Below the pieces are notes generated by a model. That model saw nothing but the letters and a program-made list of their open reading frames with translations. It searched no databases and had not been told where the DNA came from. DNA of 64,000 bases from NCBI RefSeq assembly GCF_018860155.1, contig NZ_JAHKNI010000009.1:310001-374000 (forward strand), written 5' to 3'. A program made the translations under genes and the position numbers. Numbering within the stretch: position 1 is the first letter of the stretch; every line of letters starts with the position of its first letter. Below, piece by piece: positions 15,428-23,413 of this stretch. The DNA comes from Nocardia albiluteola (lineage in GTDB: Bacteria; Actinomycetota; Actinomycetes; Mycobacteriales; Mycobacteriaceae).

Positions 15428-16705
15428 GTGACCAAGACCAGCACCTTCAATGCCCCGAAGGGGATCCCGGACTACGTCCCGCCCGGTTCCGCCGAATTCG
15501 TCGCCGTGCGCGACGCGCTCCTGCGGTCGGCGCGATTGGCCGGGTACGGGCATATCGAGCTGCCGGTCTTCGAGGACACCGCGCTGTTCGCGCGCGGCGT
15601 CGGCGAGTCGACCGACGTGGTCAGCAAGGAGATGTACACCTTCACCGATCGCGGCGATCGCAGCGTCACGCTGCGGCCCGAGGGCACCGCGGGCGTGATG
15701 CGCGCGGTGATCGAGAACGGCCTCGATCGCGGCCAGCTGCCGGTCAAACTGTGCTACGCGGGTCCGTTCTTCCGCTACGAGCGTCCGCAGGCCGGGCGCT
15801 ACCGCCAGCTGCAGCAGGTCGGCGTCGAGGCGATCGGTGTGGACGATCCGGCCCTGGACGCGGAGGTGATCGCGGTCGCGGACGCCGGGTTCCGGTCGCT
15901 GGGCCTGGACGGATTCCGGCTCGAGATCACCTCGCTGGGCGATGACACCTGCCGCCCGCAGTATCGGGAACTGTTGCAGGAGTTCCTGTTCGGGCTCCCC
16001 TTGGACGAGGAGACCCGTCGCCGCGCCGAGCTGAACCCGCTGCGGGTGCTCGACGACAAGCGCCCGGAGGTGCGCGAGCTGACCGCGGCCGCCCCGCTGA
16101 TGCTCGACCACCTGTCCGATTCGGCCAAGGTGCACTTCGATCAGGTCCTCGGGTACCTGGATGCGCTCGGCGTGCCGTACACGATCAACCCGCGGATGGT
16201 GCGTGGCCTGGACTACTACACCAAGACGACGTTCGAATTCGTGCACGACGGTCTGGGCGCGCAGTCCGGCATCGGCGGCGGCGGACGCTACGACGGGCTG
16301 ATGGCGGAGCTCGGCGGGCAGCCGCTCTCGGGCATCGGCTTCGGTCTCGGTGTGGACCGGACGGTCCTGGCCCTGCAGGCCGAGGGCAAGACCGCCGCGG
16401 AGCCGGCGCGCGTGGACGTGTTCGGGGTACCGCTGGGCGACGCCGCCACCCAGCGCCTGGTCGTCCTGGCCGCCAAGCTGCGGGCCGCGGGCATTCGCGT
16501 CGACATCGCCTACGGCGGGCGCGGGGTCAAGGGTGCGATGAAGGCCGCCGATCGCTCCGGCGCGAAATACGCACTGGTGCTGGGGGATCGGGACCTGTCG
16601 GCCGGGGAGATCGGGCTCAAGGATCTGGCCTCGGGCGAGCAGCGGCAGATCCCGATCGACGCGGTGGCCGCCGAGGTCGCCGCGGCCCTCACCCAGGGCC
16701 GATAG
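15428..16705 (+). CDS. hisS: Histidine--tRNA ligase
   Basis: A 425-residue class II aminoacyl-tRNA synthetase starting at GTG with GGGGAGA nearby. Motif 2 is seen as F-F-R-Y-E-R-P with the downstream G-R-Y-R-Q-L-Q-Q. The histidine-specific G-L-D-Y-Y-T-K-T-T-F-E and motif 3 (G-F-G-L-G-V-D-R) are present, and the C-terminal anticodon-binding domain starts near residue 330. Length matches bacterial HisRS. It charges tRNA-His with histidine. Confidence 0.97.
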   Translation: MTKTSTFNAPKGIPDYVPPGSAEFVAVRDALLRSARLAGYGHIELPVFEDTALFARGVGESTDVVSKEMYTFTDRGDRSVTLRPEGTAGVMRAVIENGLDRGQLPVKLCYAGPFFRYERPQAGRYRQLQQVGVEAIGVDDPALDAEVIAVADAGFRSLGLDGFRLEITSLGDDTCRPQYRELLQEFLFGLPLDEETRRRAELNPLRVLDDKRPEVRELTAAAPLMLDHLSDSAKVHFDQVLGYLDALGVPYTINPRMVRGLDYYTKTTFEFVHDGLGAQSGIGGGGRYDGLMAELGGQPLSGIGFGLGVDRTVLALQAEGKTAAEPARVDVFGVPLGDAATQRLVVLAAKLRAAGIRVDIAYGGRGVKGAMKAADRSGAKYALVLGDRDLSAGEIGLKDLASGEQRQIPIDAVAAEVAAALTQGR

Positions 16706-16732
16706 CGGCCGCGCCGTGCAGTACAGGGAGGG

Positions 16733-16777
16733 CCGCCCCGAATATCGTGTCGCGCCGTACGATTCGGTTCGGGGCGG
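16733..16777 (+). terminator. Possible hisS terminator
   Basis: Ten-base inverted repeat CCGCCCCGAA (16733-16742) and TTCGGGGCGG (16768-16777) with a 25-base loop, beginning 28 bases after the hisS stop. Its position argues that the next gene starts downstream at 16810 rather than at the GTG 16747. Confidence 0.45.
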
Positions 16778-16809
16778 ACGTGCCCGATCATCCGGACGAA
16801 TGTGGACGC

Positions 16810-17454
16810 GTGACTGAGCAACCGAATTCCGAACGGCCGCAACCGATCGGCCTGGACCTGATCGCCCCCGAGGTGTACGCGCCGATGCTGCGCCGGCTCA
16901 CCCTGATCGCGTGCGGCGTCGGCGTCGTCGTCGCGGTGCTGCTGGCGCTGGTGGTCCGCTGGCCGATCGCGGTTCTGGCCGGGGCGGTGCTGGTGACGCC
17001 GCCCGCGCTGTACGCGGTCTCGACGCGCCGGCGGCGAATCTGGATGGTGGGCACCGTCATCGAGGCCCGCACCCTGTTCGGGCGGCGGCGGGTGGACGCC
17101 GCCGGCGCGACCGGCGTGGAGATTCTCGTCTTCCCGGGGCGCCTGAGCCGCATCGTGCTGCGCGTGACGGCCGGAGGCGGCCGCCAGGTGGTCCCGCTGG
17201 CGATGTACACCGATGCGGGCAGCGGCCGCGAGCTCCACATCCTGGGCCTGCGCAAGCTCGCCGACGCCCTGGCCGCCTGCCCGCTCGCCGCCGCGCTCGC
17301 GGTCTCGAGCATGCTGGTCGGCCAGTTGCGCGCCGAGGCCCGCGACGCGGGCCTCGAGGAGCGACCGCTCTACCGCGCTGTAAAACTGGTGCGCGCCAAG
17401 GACTTTGTGCAGCCTGTCGCCCTGTCCGACGCGGACATCGCGGCCCTGGGCTGA
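16810..17454 (+). CDS. Hypothetical two-helix membrane protein
   Basis: A 214-residue protein if read from GTG 16810; a GTG at 16747 would lie inside the hisS terminator hairpin. Two membrane helices fall at about residues 28-48 and 50-68, followed by a soluble domain with alternating hydrophobic strands (R-R-I-W-M-V-G-T-V-I-E-A) that looks PH-like. I do not recognise a named family. It probably has its own promoter between hisS and its start. Confidence 0.65.
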   Translation: MTEQPNSERPQPIGLDLIAPEVYAPMLRRLTLIACGVGVVVAVLLALVVRWPIAVLAGAVLVTPPALYAVSTRRRRIWMVGTVIEARTLFGRRRVDAAGATGVEILVFPGRLSRIVLRVTAGGGRQVVPLAMYTDAGSGRELHILGLRKLADALAACPLAAALAVSSMLVGQLRAEARDAGLEERPLYRAVKLVRAKDFVQPVALSDADIAALG

Positions 17455-17691
17455 GCTGTCGCGAAATCGTGGCGCGGGTGAGCCGCCCGGAGTGCCCTCC
17501 GTGCCGGGCTGATCCGGCGGCTCGCCGAGCGGTGCGCAGCGCGCCCCGCCGCGAGCCATCGTGCCGACCCCGGAGATGGCTTCGCGCCGATGCCAGGCGG
17601 CGGAGGTTGAGCTCGGCCTGCCCGAGTGGGTGTGGTCGGGGTGACCCGATACAGGTGCGCGGGCCGAGGGGGCGAGGTCCGGCCGGGCTCG

Positions 17692-18561
17692 CTATCCGAC
17701 CTTCGAGATCACCGAGTCTGCGTAGCGCTCGATGGCGGTGAGCTTGTTCTTCAGGGGTTCGGTGTCGGGGCCCGGCGCGTAGTGGTAGCGGAAGCCGACG
17801 ATGACGTCGGTGACGCCGCGATCCTCGAGCCGCTTGATGCCGTCGGGGGTGTAGGCGTCCAGAGAGGCGACGTGGACCTCGAAGGGGCGGGAATCGTCGC
17901 GCTCGGCGCGCAATTCGTCCAGGCGGGTCAGCATGCGCTCGAGGTCCTCGGGCGCGCCGCCGGCGTGCATCCAGCCGTCGCATCGGACCGCTCGGCGCAG
18001 CGCGGCATCGCTGTGGCCGCCGACCAGGATCGGGATCGGCTCGGTCGGGGCGGGGGTCAGCTTGATGCTCGGGATGTCGTAGAACTCGCCGTGGTACTCG
18101 AAGTAGTCGCCGGAGCACAGGCCGCGCACGATGTCGATGCACTCGTCCATCCGCCGCCCGCGCCGCTCGAACGGCACGTCCATGATCTGGAAGTCCTCCG
18201 GCCACGGGCTCACGCCGACACCGAGCGCGAAGCGGTTGCCGCTGAACGCGGCGATCGAGGTGGCCTGCTTGGCGACCAGCACCGGCGGGCGGATGGGCAG
18301 CTTGATCACGAACGGGGTGAACCGCAGCGTCGTCGTGACCGCCGCCAGCGCCGCGGACAGCACGAACGCCTCGATGAACGGTTTACCGTCCAGGAATTCG
18401 CGCGAACCGTCGGGCGTGTAGGGGTACTTCGAATCGGACTCCTCCGGATAGGCGATGCTGTCGGCGATCGACATGCTGTGGAATCCGGCGGCCTCCGCGG
18501 CCTGTGCCAGCGGAACGTAGTACGACGGATCCGTCATCGCCTCCGCGTAGGTGAAGCGCAT
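17692..18561 (-). CDS. LLM-class (F420-type) flavin/deazaflavin oxidoreductase
   Basis: A 289-residue luciferase-like monooxygenase family protein. Markers are the N-terminal M-R-F-T-Y-A-E, the strand L-R-F-T-P-F-V, the segment S-G-N-R-F-A-L-G-V-G-V-S-P-W-P-E-D-F, and the C-terminal I-P-I-L-V-G-G-H-S-D-A-A-L-R-R-A. In mycobacteria and nocardiae this subgroup usually uses coenzyme F420. Substrate unknown. It stands alone; a near-match to a KstR box lies 92 bases upstream, which would connect it to steroid metabolism. Confidence 0.85.
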   Translation of the reverse strand: MRFTYAEAMTDPSYYVPLAQAAEAAGFHSMSIADSIAYPEESDSKYPYTPDGSREFLDGKPFIEAFVLSAALAAVTTTLRFTPFVIKLPIRPPVLVAKQATSIAAFSGNRFALGVGVSPWPEDFQIMDVPFERRGRRMDECIDIVRGLCSGDYFEYHGEFYDIPSIKLTPAPTEPIPILVGGHSDAALRRAVRCDGWMHAGGAPEDLERMLTRLDELRAERDDSRPFEVHVASLDAYTPDGIKRLEDRGVTDVIVGFRYHYAPGPDTEPLKNKLTAIERYADSVISKVG

Positions 18562-18652
18562 CGGGGGGCATCCTCTCGTGTCGGCGGGCCTCGAGCCCTT
18601 GCCCGGAGCCGGACGTCGCGGGCACGGGTCCCGCCGCTCGACCGGCTGAAAT

Positions 18653-18666
18653 TAGAACAGATTCTA
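18653..18666. promoter_or_regulatory. Near-match to KstR operator upstream of LLM gene
   Basis: TAGAACAGATTCTA fits the KstR pattern TnnAACnnGTTnnA at all fixed positions but one (A for G at position nine). It can also be read as the inverted repeat TAGAA-CAGA-TTCTA, a TetR-style operator. It lies 92 bases before the LLM start. The rest of 18562-19037 shows no gene. Confidence 0.4.
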
Positions 18667-18985
18667 TTTTTGTCGCGATCGTAGCCCGGCCGGTCCGCCC
18701 ATGTCAGGCGATTCGATCATCCGGGCATCAGGTCGGATCGGCATCGGAATACGAACCGATCGTGCCCGCCGTCGAGGGGATCGGCTGTCCGGGGACCGGT
18801 GAATGGGACGCAGCGGATCTCGCCGCACGGTCGCGATCGGATGCGGGGCCACGCCCGGCGGAGGCGCTCGATTCCGGCGGATGCGGGGCGATGCGCCGGA
18901 ATGCGTTGTGCGGTAGTGGAAGTGTCCGGTCCGGACGATCGACGTCGCGGAACGCCTTGCGCGCGACTGTGTCCGACCCGGACGG

Positions 18986-19022
18986 CGCGACGGCCCGGAC
19001 CGATTCGGTCCGGGCCGTCGCG
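18986..19022 (-). terminator. Strong hairpin terminator after EspA-like gene
   Basis: Perfect 16-base inverted repeat (arms 18986-19001 and 19007-19022) with a five-base loop, located 15 bases beyond the stop of the minus-strand gene. No T-run. The core of each arm is GGCCCGGACC/GGTCCGGGCC. Confidence 0.75.
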
Positions 19023-19037
19023 GAAAGGATTGTGCCG

Positions 19038-20642
19038 CTACAGGTTCATGTCCGAGGAGTAGCCGTTGATCTCCTCGTCGGAGTGGACCTGGCCGATGAC
19101 GTCGGGGGCGATCTCACCCAGCACGCCGGCGAGTTCGGTGTCGCCGGTGATGCTCTGGTACGGCTGGACCGTGCGCTCGTGCTCCTCGTCGGAGGTGTTG
19201 CGCGCGTTGGCCGCACCGGCGCCGCCCATGAAGCCGGGGCTGCTCACGCCCGCCGTCCTGGTGGCCGAGCCGAGGCTCGCGGCCGCCGCCGCGGCGGCGT
19301 TGGTGCCCGTGGTCCCCGGCACCGAGGTGCCGGTGCCGCCGCCCGAGTTGGTGCCGCCACCGAGCGAATCGGAGCTCAGGCTGCCGCCGGTACCGCCGCT
19401 GCCGCCGAGACTGGTGGAGCCGCCGTTCATGCCGTTGTATCCGGCCGAGGTGGTGCTCGTGGCGAGGTCCGAGCTGGACTTGTCGCTGGAGTTGCTGTCG
19501 CTGTTGCCGGACAGCAGATTCTGGGCCTGCTCCATGACCGGCTGCGCGATGTTCTGCGCCGCCGACTGTGCCACCTGGGCGGCCTGCTGGCCGATTCCGC
19601 TCTGGCCGAGCAGCTGATTCACCACGCCGGTGAGCTGGCCGGTGTATCCGGACAGTTCACCGCGGGTGGCGTTGACGATGCCGACCGCGGTGCCGAGATG
19701 CTCGGTGGCAGTGGCCAGCAGCGCGGCCTGGCCGGGCGGCGTCGGCCACGTCGGCGCGAGCGCGGATGCCTGCGCGGCGAAGGACTGCGCGACGGTGGTG
19801 AGCTGCACATTGCCCTTCTGTACGACGGCCGCGGCCTCGGTGGTGAGCTTGGAGATGTCGAGGCCGCGCTGGCTGGTGTCCTGCCCCTTGGACTGCGCCT
19901 TGTCCGACGCCGTCTGGGCGCTGTCGGACGACTTGCCCTGCCAGACCTGGCTCACCGTCTTCATCGCACCCTCGCCCACCTGCATGGCGGCCTGGATGAC
20001 CTGGGACGACTCGCTGAGGATCTGGGTCGGATTGAGGGCGCCCATGACGCCCGTGCCGAAGCTCTGCAGCAGGCTGGTGATGGGCTGGAACAGCTGCTCG
20101 ATCCCCGGGATCGCCGGCAGCGAGATGCCGTGCTGCATGAGCGTGGCGATCGGATCGCTGGAGTGGAGCGCCGAGCTGATCGGCGCGGCCGCCTGCTGGA
20201 TCGAGGAGGCGGCGCCGATCAGTGTGGGGGAGGCGCTGTTCAGCGCGGTGTGGGCGGTGTCGAAGACGTTCTGCGCGCCCGGGATGGCGCCGAAGGTGCT
20301 CTGTGCGTGGTCGAGCGCGTCGTTGGCCTGGCCCAACACCGAGGCGCCGTCGAACGACGCGGCATGGGTCGAGGTGTCCGAGCCGCCCAGGCCCGGCAGG
20401 TGTGCGCTGCCGAGGGCGGAGCCGTGATCGTCGTCGAATTCCTTGCGGGACAGCGTGAATTCGGGCGCGTGGACCTCCGGCATGTCGGCCGGGAGCTGCG
20501 GCAGTGAGACGTGTGCGAACGGGCCGTTCTGCACGGTCTGCGCGATGTTCTGCGCCGCCTGGGAGACCGCCGAGGCCGCGGCGGCGACCGGGTCGGTGTG
20601 CGCGCCGATGACCCCGCCGGCGCCGGTGTCGAGTGCCTGCAC
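19038..20642 (-). CDS. EspA/EspE-like type VII secretion-associated protein
   Basis: A 534-residue Ala/Ser/Gln/Gly-rich protein starting at a GTG with GGAGG eight bases upstream, three bases after the partner gene. Long amphipathic helical stretches flank a V-W-Q-G motif near residue 233, followed by S-S-D-S-A, the WXG-type turn of Esp/PPE helical bundles. The C-terminal third is Gly/Ser/Thr-rich low complexity, then P-G-F-M-G-G-A-G-A-A-N and an acidic D-E-E-H-E-R, a style seen in ESX substrates. The assignment rests on composition, the motif and the paired EspC-like gene. No ESX core genes (eccABCD) are in the window. Confidence 0.65.
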   Translation of the reverse strand: MQALDTGAGGVIGAHTDPVAAAASAVSQAAQNIAQTVQNGPFAHVSLPQLPADMPEVHAPEFTLSRKEFDDDHGSALGSAHLPGLGGSDTSTHAASFDGASVLGQANDALDHAQSTFGAIPGAQNVFDTAHTALNSASPTLIGAASSIQQAAAPISSALHSSDPIATLMQHGISLPAIPGIEQLFQPITSLLQSFGTGVMGALNPTQILSESSQVIQAAMQVGEGAMKTVSQVWQGKSSDSAQTASDKAQSKGQDTSQRGLDISKLTTEAAAVVQKGNVQLTTVAQSFAAQASALAPTWPTPPGQAALLATATEHLGTAVGIVNATRGELSGYTGQLTGVVNQLLGQSGIGQQAAQVAQSAAQNIAQPVMEQAQNLLSGNSDSNSSDKSSSDLATSTTSAGYNGMNGGSTSLGGSGGTGGSLSSDSLGGGTNSGGGTGTSVPGTTGTNAAAAAAASLGSATRTAGVSSPGFMGGAGAANARNTSDEEHERTVQPYQSITGDTELAGVLGEIAPDVIGQVHSDEEINGYSSDMNL

Positions 20643-20645
20643 CGA

Positions 20646-20972
20646 TCAGCCTCCGATCGCGTTGGTCACGGTCTTCAGGGCGGTGGAGAACTCCGAATCG
20701 CCGCTGTCGAAGGTTGCCGCGGTGTTGAAGGCCGCGCCGCTGATGTCGTTGACCTTCTGTGAGAGGTCGTTGATGTCCTTGCAGTGCAGCACCTGTGCGG
20801 CGGCGAACATGGCCAGGTAGTCGGCGCCGATGACGCCGAACACGGGCGTCATGGCCGCAACGTGGCTGGCGGTATCCATATTCCCCGCCCCCGCGATCTG
20901 AGTCGCGATACCTTCGTGCGTCGCCGCGAACACCCGGAGTGGGTCGGTTTCGACCGAGAACGGATTAGTCAT
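20646..20972 (-). CDS. EspC-like (DUF2580) type VII secretion target
   Basis: A 108-residue protein. The ATG at 20972 is preferred because a G-rich site lies six bases upstream; a TTG at 20987 would add five residues. The sequence follows the EspC/DUF2580 layout: V-E-T-D-P-L-R-V-F-A-A-T-H near the start, a helical hairpin, Y-L-A-M-F-A-A-A-Q in the second helix and a C-terminal amphipathic helix. EspC-type proteins are co-secreted with an EspA-type partner through ESX systems, and here the partner follows directly in the same operon. Confidence 0.72.
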   Translation of the reverse strand: MTNPFSVETDPLRVFAATHEGIATQIAGAGNMDTASHVAAMTPVFGVIGADYLAMFAAAQVLHCKDINDLSQKVNDISGAAFNTAATFDSGDSEFSTALKTVTNAIGG

Positions 20973-21171
20973 CGTGCTGCCCCCCAATCATCATCGCCGT
21001 AGTCTTCGTAGACCGGTCGGAACCGGGGATTCGGCAATCGGTACCCGCGCCCGCCCGACCAGCGGATCGTACTCGAGCCTCAATATAGCCGAACCGCACG
21101 ACAGGTTTCGAGTCGATGAGCCGGCCCGTGCCCCTGCGGGTTTCGGCCGCGCGCCCGGAATGAAAACAAAC

Positions 21172-21202
21172 TAGAACTTGTTGCAATTTGAAACGCGTTC
21201 TA
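21172..21202 (+). promoter_or_regulatory. Two KstR-type boxes covering the promoter of the SDR gene
   Basis: Box 1 TAGAACTTGTTGCA (21172-21185) and box 2 TGAAACGCGTTCTA (21189-21202) both match the KstR pattern TnnAACnnGTTnnA exactly, 17 bases apart. A -35 candidate TTGTTG (21178-21183) lies in box 1, and a -10 candidate TATATT (21201-21206) overlaps the end of box 2 after a 17-base spacer. A repressor bound here would block RNA polymerase. Confidence 0.75.
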
Positions 21203-21215
21203 TATTCTCGTTCTC

Positions 21216-22211
21216 ATGAAGGTCGCAGTCACCGGCGCAGCCGGCTTCCTTGGCACGAATCTGCTCCACCAGTTGGTGGAGCAAGGTCACGAGGTGACCG
21301 CCATCGACCGCGTTCAGCCCGACGGTGCTCCGCATCCGCAGGTGACCTGGGTCAACGGCGACGTGCTGGACCCGGCGTCGATGCGCTCTGCGCTCGAGGG
21401 CGCCGAGGTGGTCTACCACCTGGTGGCCATGATCACGCTGGCGCACCACCACGACCTGGCGTGGCGGATCAACACCGAGGGGGTGCGGATCGTCGCGGAG
21501 GCCGCCCTCGAGGTCGGCGTGCGGCGCATGGTGCACACCAGTTCCATTCACGCGTTCAACCAGTACAGCTGCGGCGGCCGGATCGATGAGAAGGCGCCCC
21601 GCTCGACCGAGCCTCACCTGCCCGTCTACGACCGGTCCAAATTCCAGGGCGAGGTCGAGCTGCGCAAGGTCATCGACAAGGGGCTGGACGCGGTGATCTG
21701 CAACCCGACCGGGGTGTACGGACCGGTCGACCACTCCAACTCGCGGATCAACACCACCCTGTGGGACTGCGCGCGCGGGCGGGTGCCGGTCATGATCTCC
21801 GGCGGATTCGATCTCGTGGACGTGCGCGACGTGGCCGCGGGCCTGATCCTGGCGGGTGAGAAGGGCCGCACCGGGGAGAACTACCTGCTCGCGGGCGGCA
21901 TGTGCTCGCTGTTCGAGGTGTCCCAGCTCGCCGCGGCGGTCAACGGCAAGCGCGGCCCGCGGTTCGCGATTCCCGTCAAGGTGATCACCGCGGCCCTGCC
22001 GGTACTCGAGCCGATCGGCAAGCTGTTCGGCAGCGACCGCATCTCCAAGGCGGCGATGGGTGCGCTCATCTCGGCCCCGGTCGTCGACTCGGCCAAGGCC
22101 ACGAGCGAGCTCGGCTACCAGCCGCGCCCGACCGCCGATACGGTCCGCGATCTGGTCGCCTTCTACAACGGCGAGCCGCTGGCGCCGAAGGCGGGCAGCG
22201 GCGTCGCCTGA
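21216..22211 (+). CDS. 3-beta-hydroxysteroid dehydrogenase-like extended SDR
   Basis: A 331-residue NAD(P)-dependent epimerase/dehydratase family protein. It has the Rossmann motif G-A-A-G-F-L-G at residues 7-13 and the catalytic Y-x-x-x-K as YDRSKFQGE. T-S-S precedes the catalytic Tyr as in the family, and N-P-T-G-V-Y-G-P follows it. Two KstR-type boxes in the promoter suggest derepression by steroid catabolites and hence a role in sterol or steroid oxidation. Sugar-nucleotide or other substrates cannot be excluded from sequence alone. The start lies nine bases after the -10 with no Shine-Dalgarno, so the mRNA is probably leaderless. Confidence 0.8.
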   Translation: MKVAVTGAAGFLGTNLLHQLVEQGHEVTAIDRVQPDGAPHPQVTWVNGDVLDPASMRSALEGAEVVYHLVAMITLAHHHDLAWRINTEGVRIVAEAALEVGVRRMVHTSSIHAFNQYSCGGRIDEKAPRSTEPHLPVYDRSKFQGEVELRKVIDKGLDAVICNPTGVYGPVDHSNSRINTTLWDCARGRVPVMISGGFDLVDVRDVAAGLILAGEKGRTGENYLLAGGMCSLFEVSQLAAAVNGKRGPRFAIPVKVITAALPVLEPIGKLFGSDRISKAAMGALISAPVVDSAKATSELGYQPRPTADTVRDLVAFYNGEPLAPKAGSGVA

Positions 22212-22237
22212 CGGGTGCGGCGTTGCTTGACAGATAT

Positions 22238-22253
22238 TAGAACAGATGTTCGA
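22238..22253 (+). promoter_or_regulatory. LexA (SOS) box upstream of radical SAM gene
   Basis: TAGAACAGATGTTCGA matches the actinobacterial SOS box TCGAAC-N4-GTTCGA with one mismatch. It lies between a perfect -35 TTGACA (22227-22232) and the expected -10 position around 22250-22255, and ends eight bases before the GTG start. Homologues of this gene in M. tuberculosis (Rv2578c) belong, to my recollection, to the LexA regulon. Confidence 0.7.
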
Positions 22254-22261
22254 CTGGAAGG

Positions 22262-23278
22262 GTGCGGTGGCAGAGCCAGACCCTGGATGCCGATGACGGC
22301 GCCCTTCCGGGGCTGGAGCGTGCCGGTCTGGTCCGGAGCGTGCAGACCCCCGAGTTCGACGGTGTGACCTTTCACGAGGTGCTCTGCAAGAGTGCCCTCA
22401 ATCGCATGCCCGAGGGTTCGGGGTTGCCCTTCTCCTGGACGATCAACCCCATGCGCGGCTGCTCGCATGCCTGCCGGTACTGCTTCGCCCGCGGCACGCA
22501 CGAGTATCTGGATCTGGACGCGGGCCGCGATTTCGACACCCAGATCGTGGTCAAGACGAATGTCGCCGCGGTGCTGCGCCGCGAGGTGCACCGGCGGTCG
22601 TGGCGGCGCGAGCCGGTCGCGCTGGGCACCAATACCGATCCGTATCAGCGCGCGGAGGGGCGGTACCGGCTGATGCCGGGGATCATTCGCGCGCTCACCG
22701 ATTCGGGCACCCCGTTCTCCATCCTCACCAAGGGCACCCTGCTGCGCCGGGATCTGCCACTGCTGACCCTCGCGGCCCGGGAGGTGCCCGTCAGCCTGGC
22801 CGTCTCGATCGCCATCGGTGATCCCGAGCTGCACCACTCGCTCGAGCCGGGCACGCCGTCCCCCCGGGCCCGCCTCGAGCTCGTGCGCGCGCTGGCCGAT
22901 GCCGGATTTGCGGTCCACGTCATGGTGGCCCCGGTGATTCCGTACCTCACCGACGGCGCCGACCATCTCGATGCGCTGTTCGGTGCGATTGCCGGGGCGG
23001 GCGCTGTGAGCGCCGTCGCGTTCGCGATGCATCTGCGCGGCAGCACCCGCGGCTGGTACCTGCAGTGGCTGGCCGAGCGCCACCCGGCACTGCTGCGCCG
23101 TTATAGGCAGTTGTACGGTCGTGGGGCGTACGTCACACCGGAGTACTCCGCGTGGCTGCGCGAACGGGTCGAGCCGTTGCTGTCCAAGCACGGCCTGACC
23201 CGGGACATGCCGTCACAGGTGCGGGTACCGCCCGCGCCGCCGCGGCAGTCCGCCTCGCAGTTGACGTTGTTCTCCTAG
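22262..23278 (+). CDS. Rv2578c-family radical SAM protein
   Basis: A 338-residue protein starting at GTG. The N-terminus M-R-W-Q, then D-D-G-A-L-P-G-L and F-H-E-V-L-C-K-S-A-L-N, follows the mycobacterial Rv2578c pattern. The radical SAM cluster ligands are visible in GCSHACRYCFA (C-x3-C-x2-C, about residues 77-84). Downstream are G-T-N-T-D-P-Y-Q and L-T-K-G-T-L-L-R-R-D. The family is related to the SplB-like group; the substrate is not established. The LexA box in its promoter supports a role in the DNA damage response. Confidence 0.9.
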   Translation: MRWQSQTLDADDGALPGLERAGLVRSVQTPEFDGVTFHEVLCKSALNRMPEGSGLPFSWTINPMRGCSHACRYCFARGTHEYLDLDAGRDFDTQIVVKTNVAAVLRREVHRRSWRREPVALGTNTDPYQRAEGRYRLMPGIIRALTDSGTPFSILTKGTLLRRDLPLLTLAAREVPVSLAVSIAIGDPELHHSLEPGTPSPRARLELVRALADAGFAVHVMVAPVIPYLTDGADHLDALFGAIAGAGAVSAVAFAMHLRGSTRGWYLQWLAERHPALLRRYRQLYGRGAYVTPEYSAWLRERVEPLLSKHGLTRDMPSQVRVPPAPPRQSASQLTLFS

Positions 23279-23413
23279 CGCGGCCCGCCACCCGGGTCCG
23301 GGAATCGGCGCGGCGCGAATCATGTTGGACCGCTTATCACTCGGGTGTGCCCCGATGCGGCGGAGTAACTTGGCGTGTGGTAACCCATACCGACGAGGAA
23401 GTGATGCAGGCGC

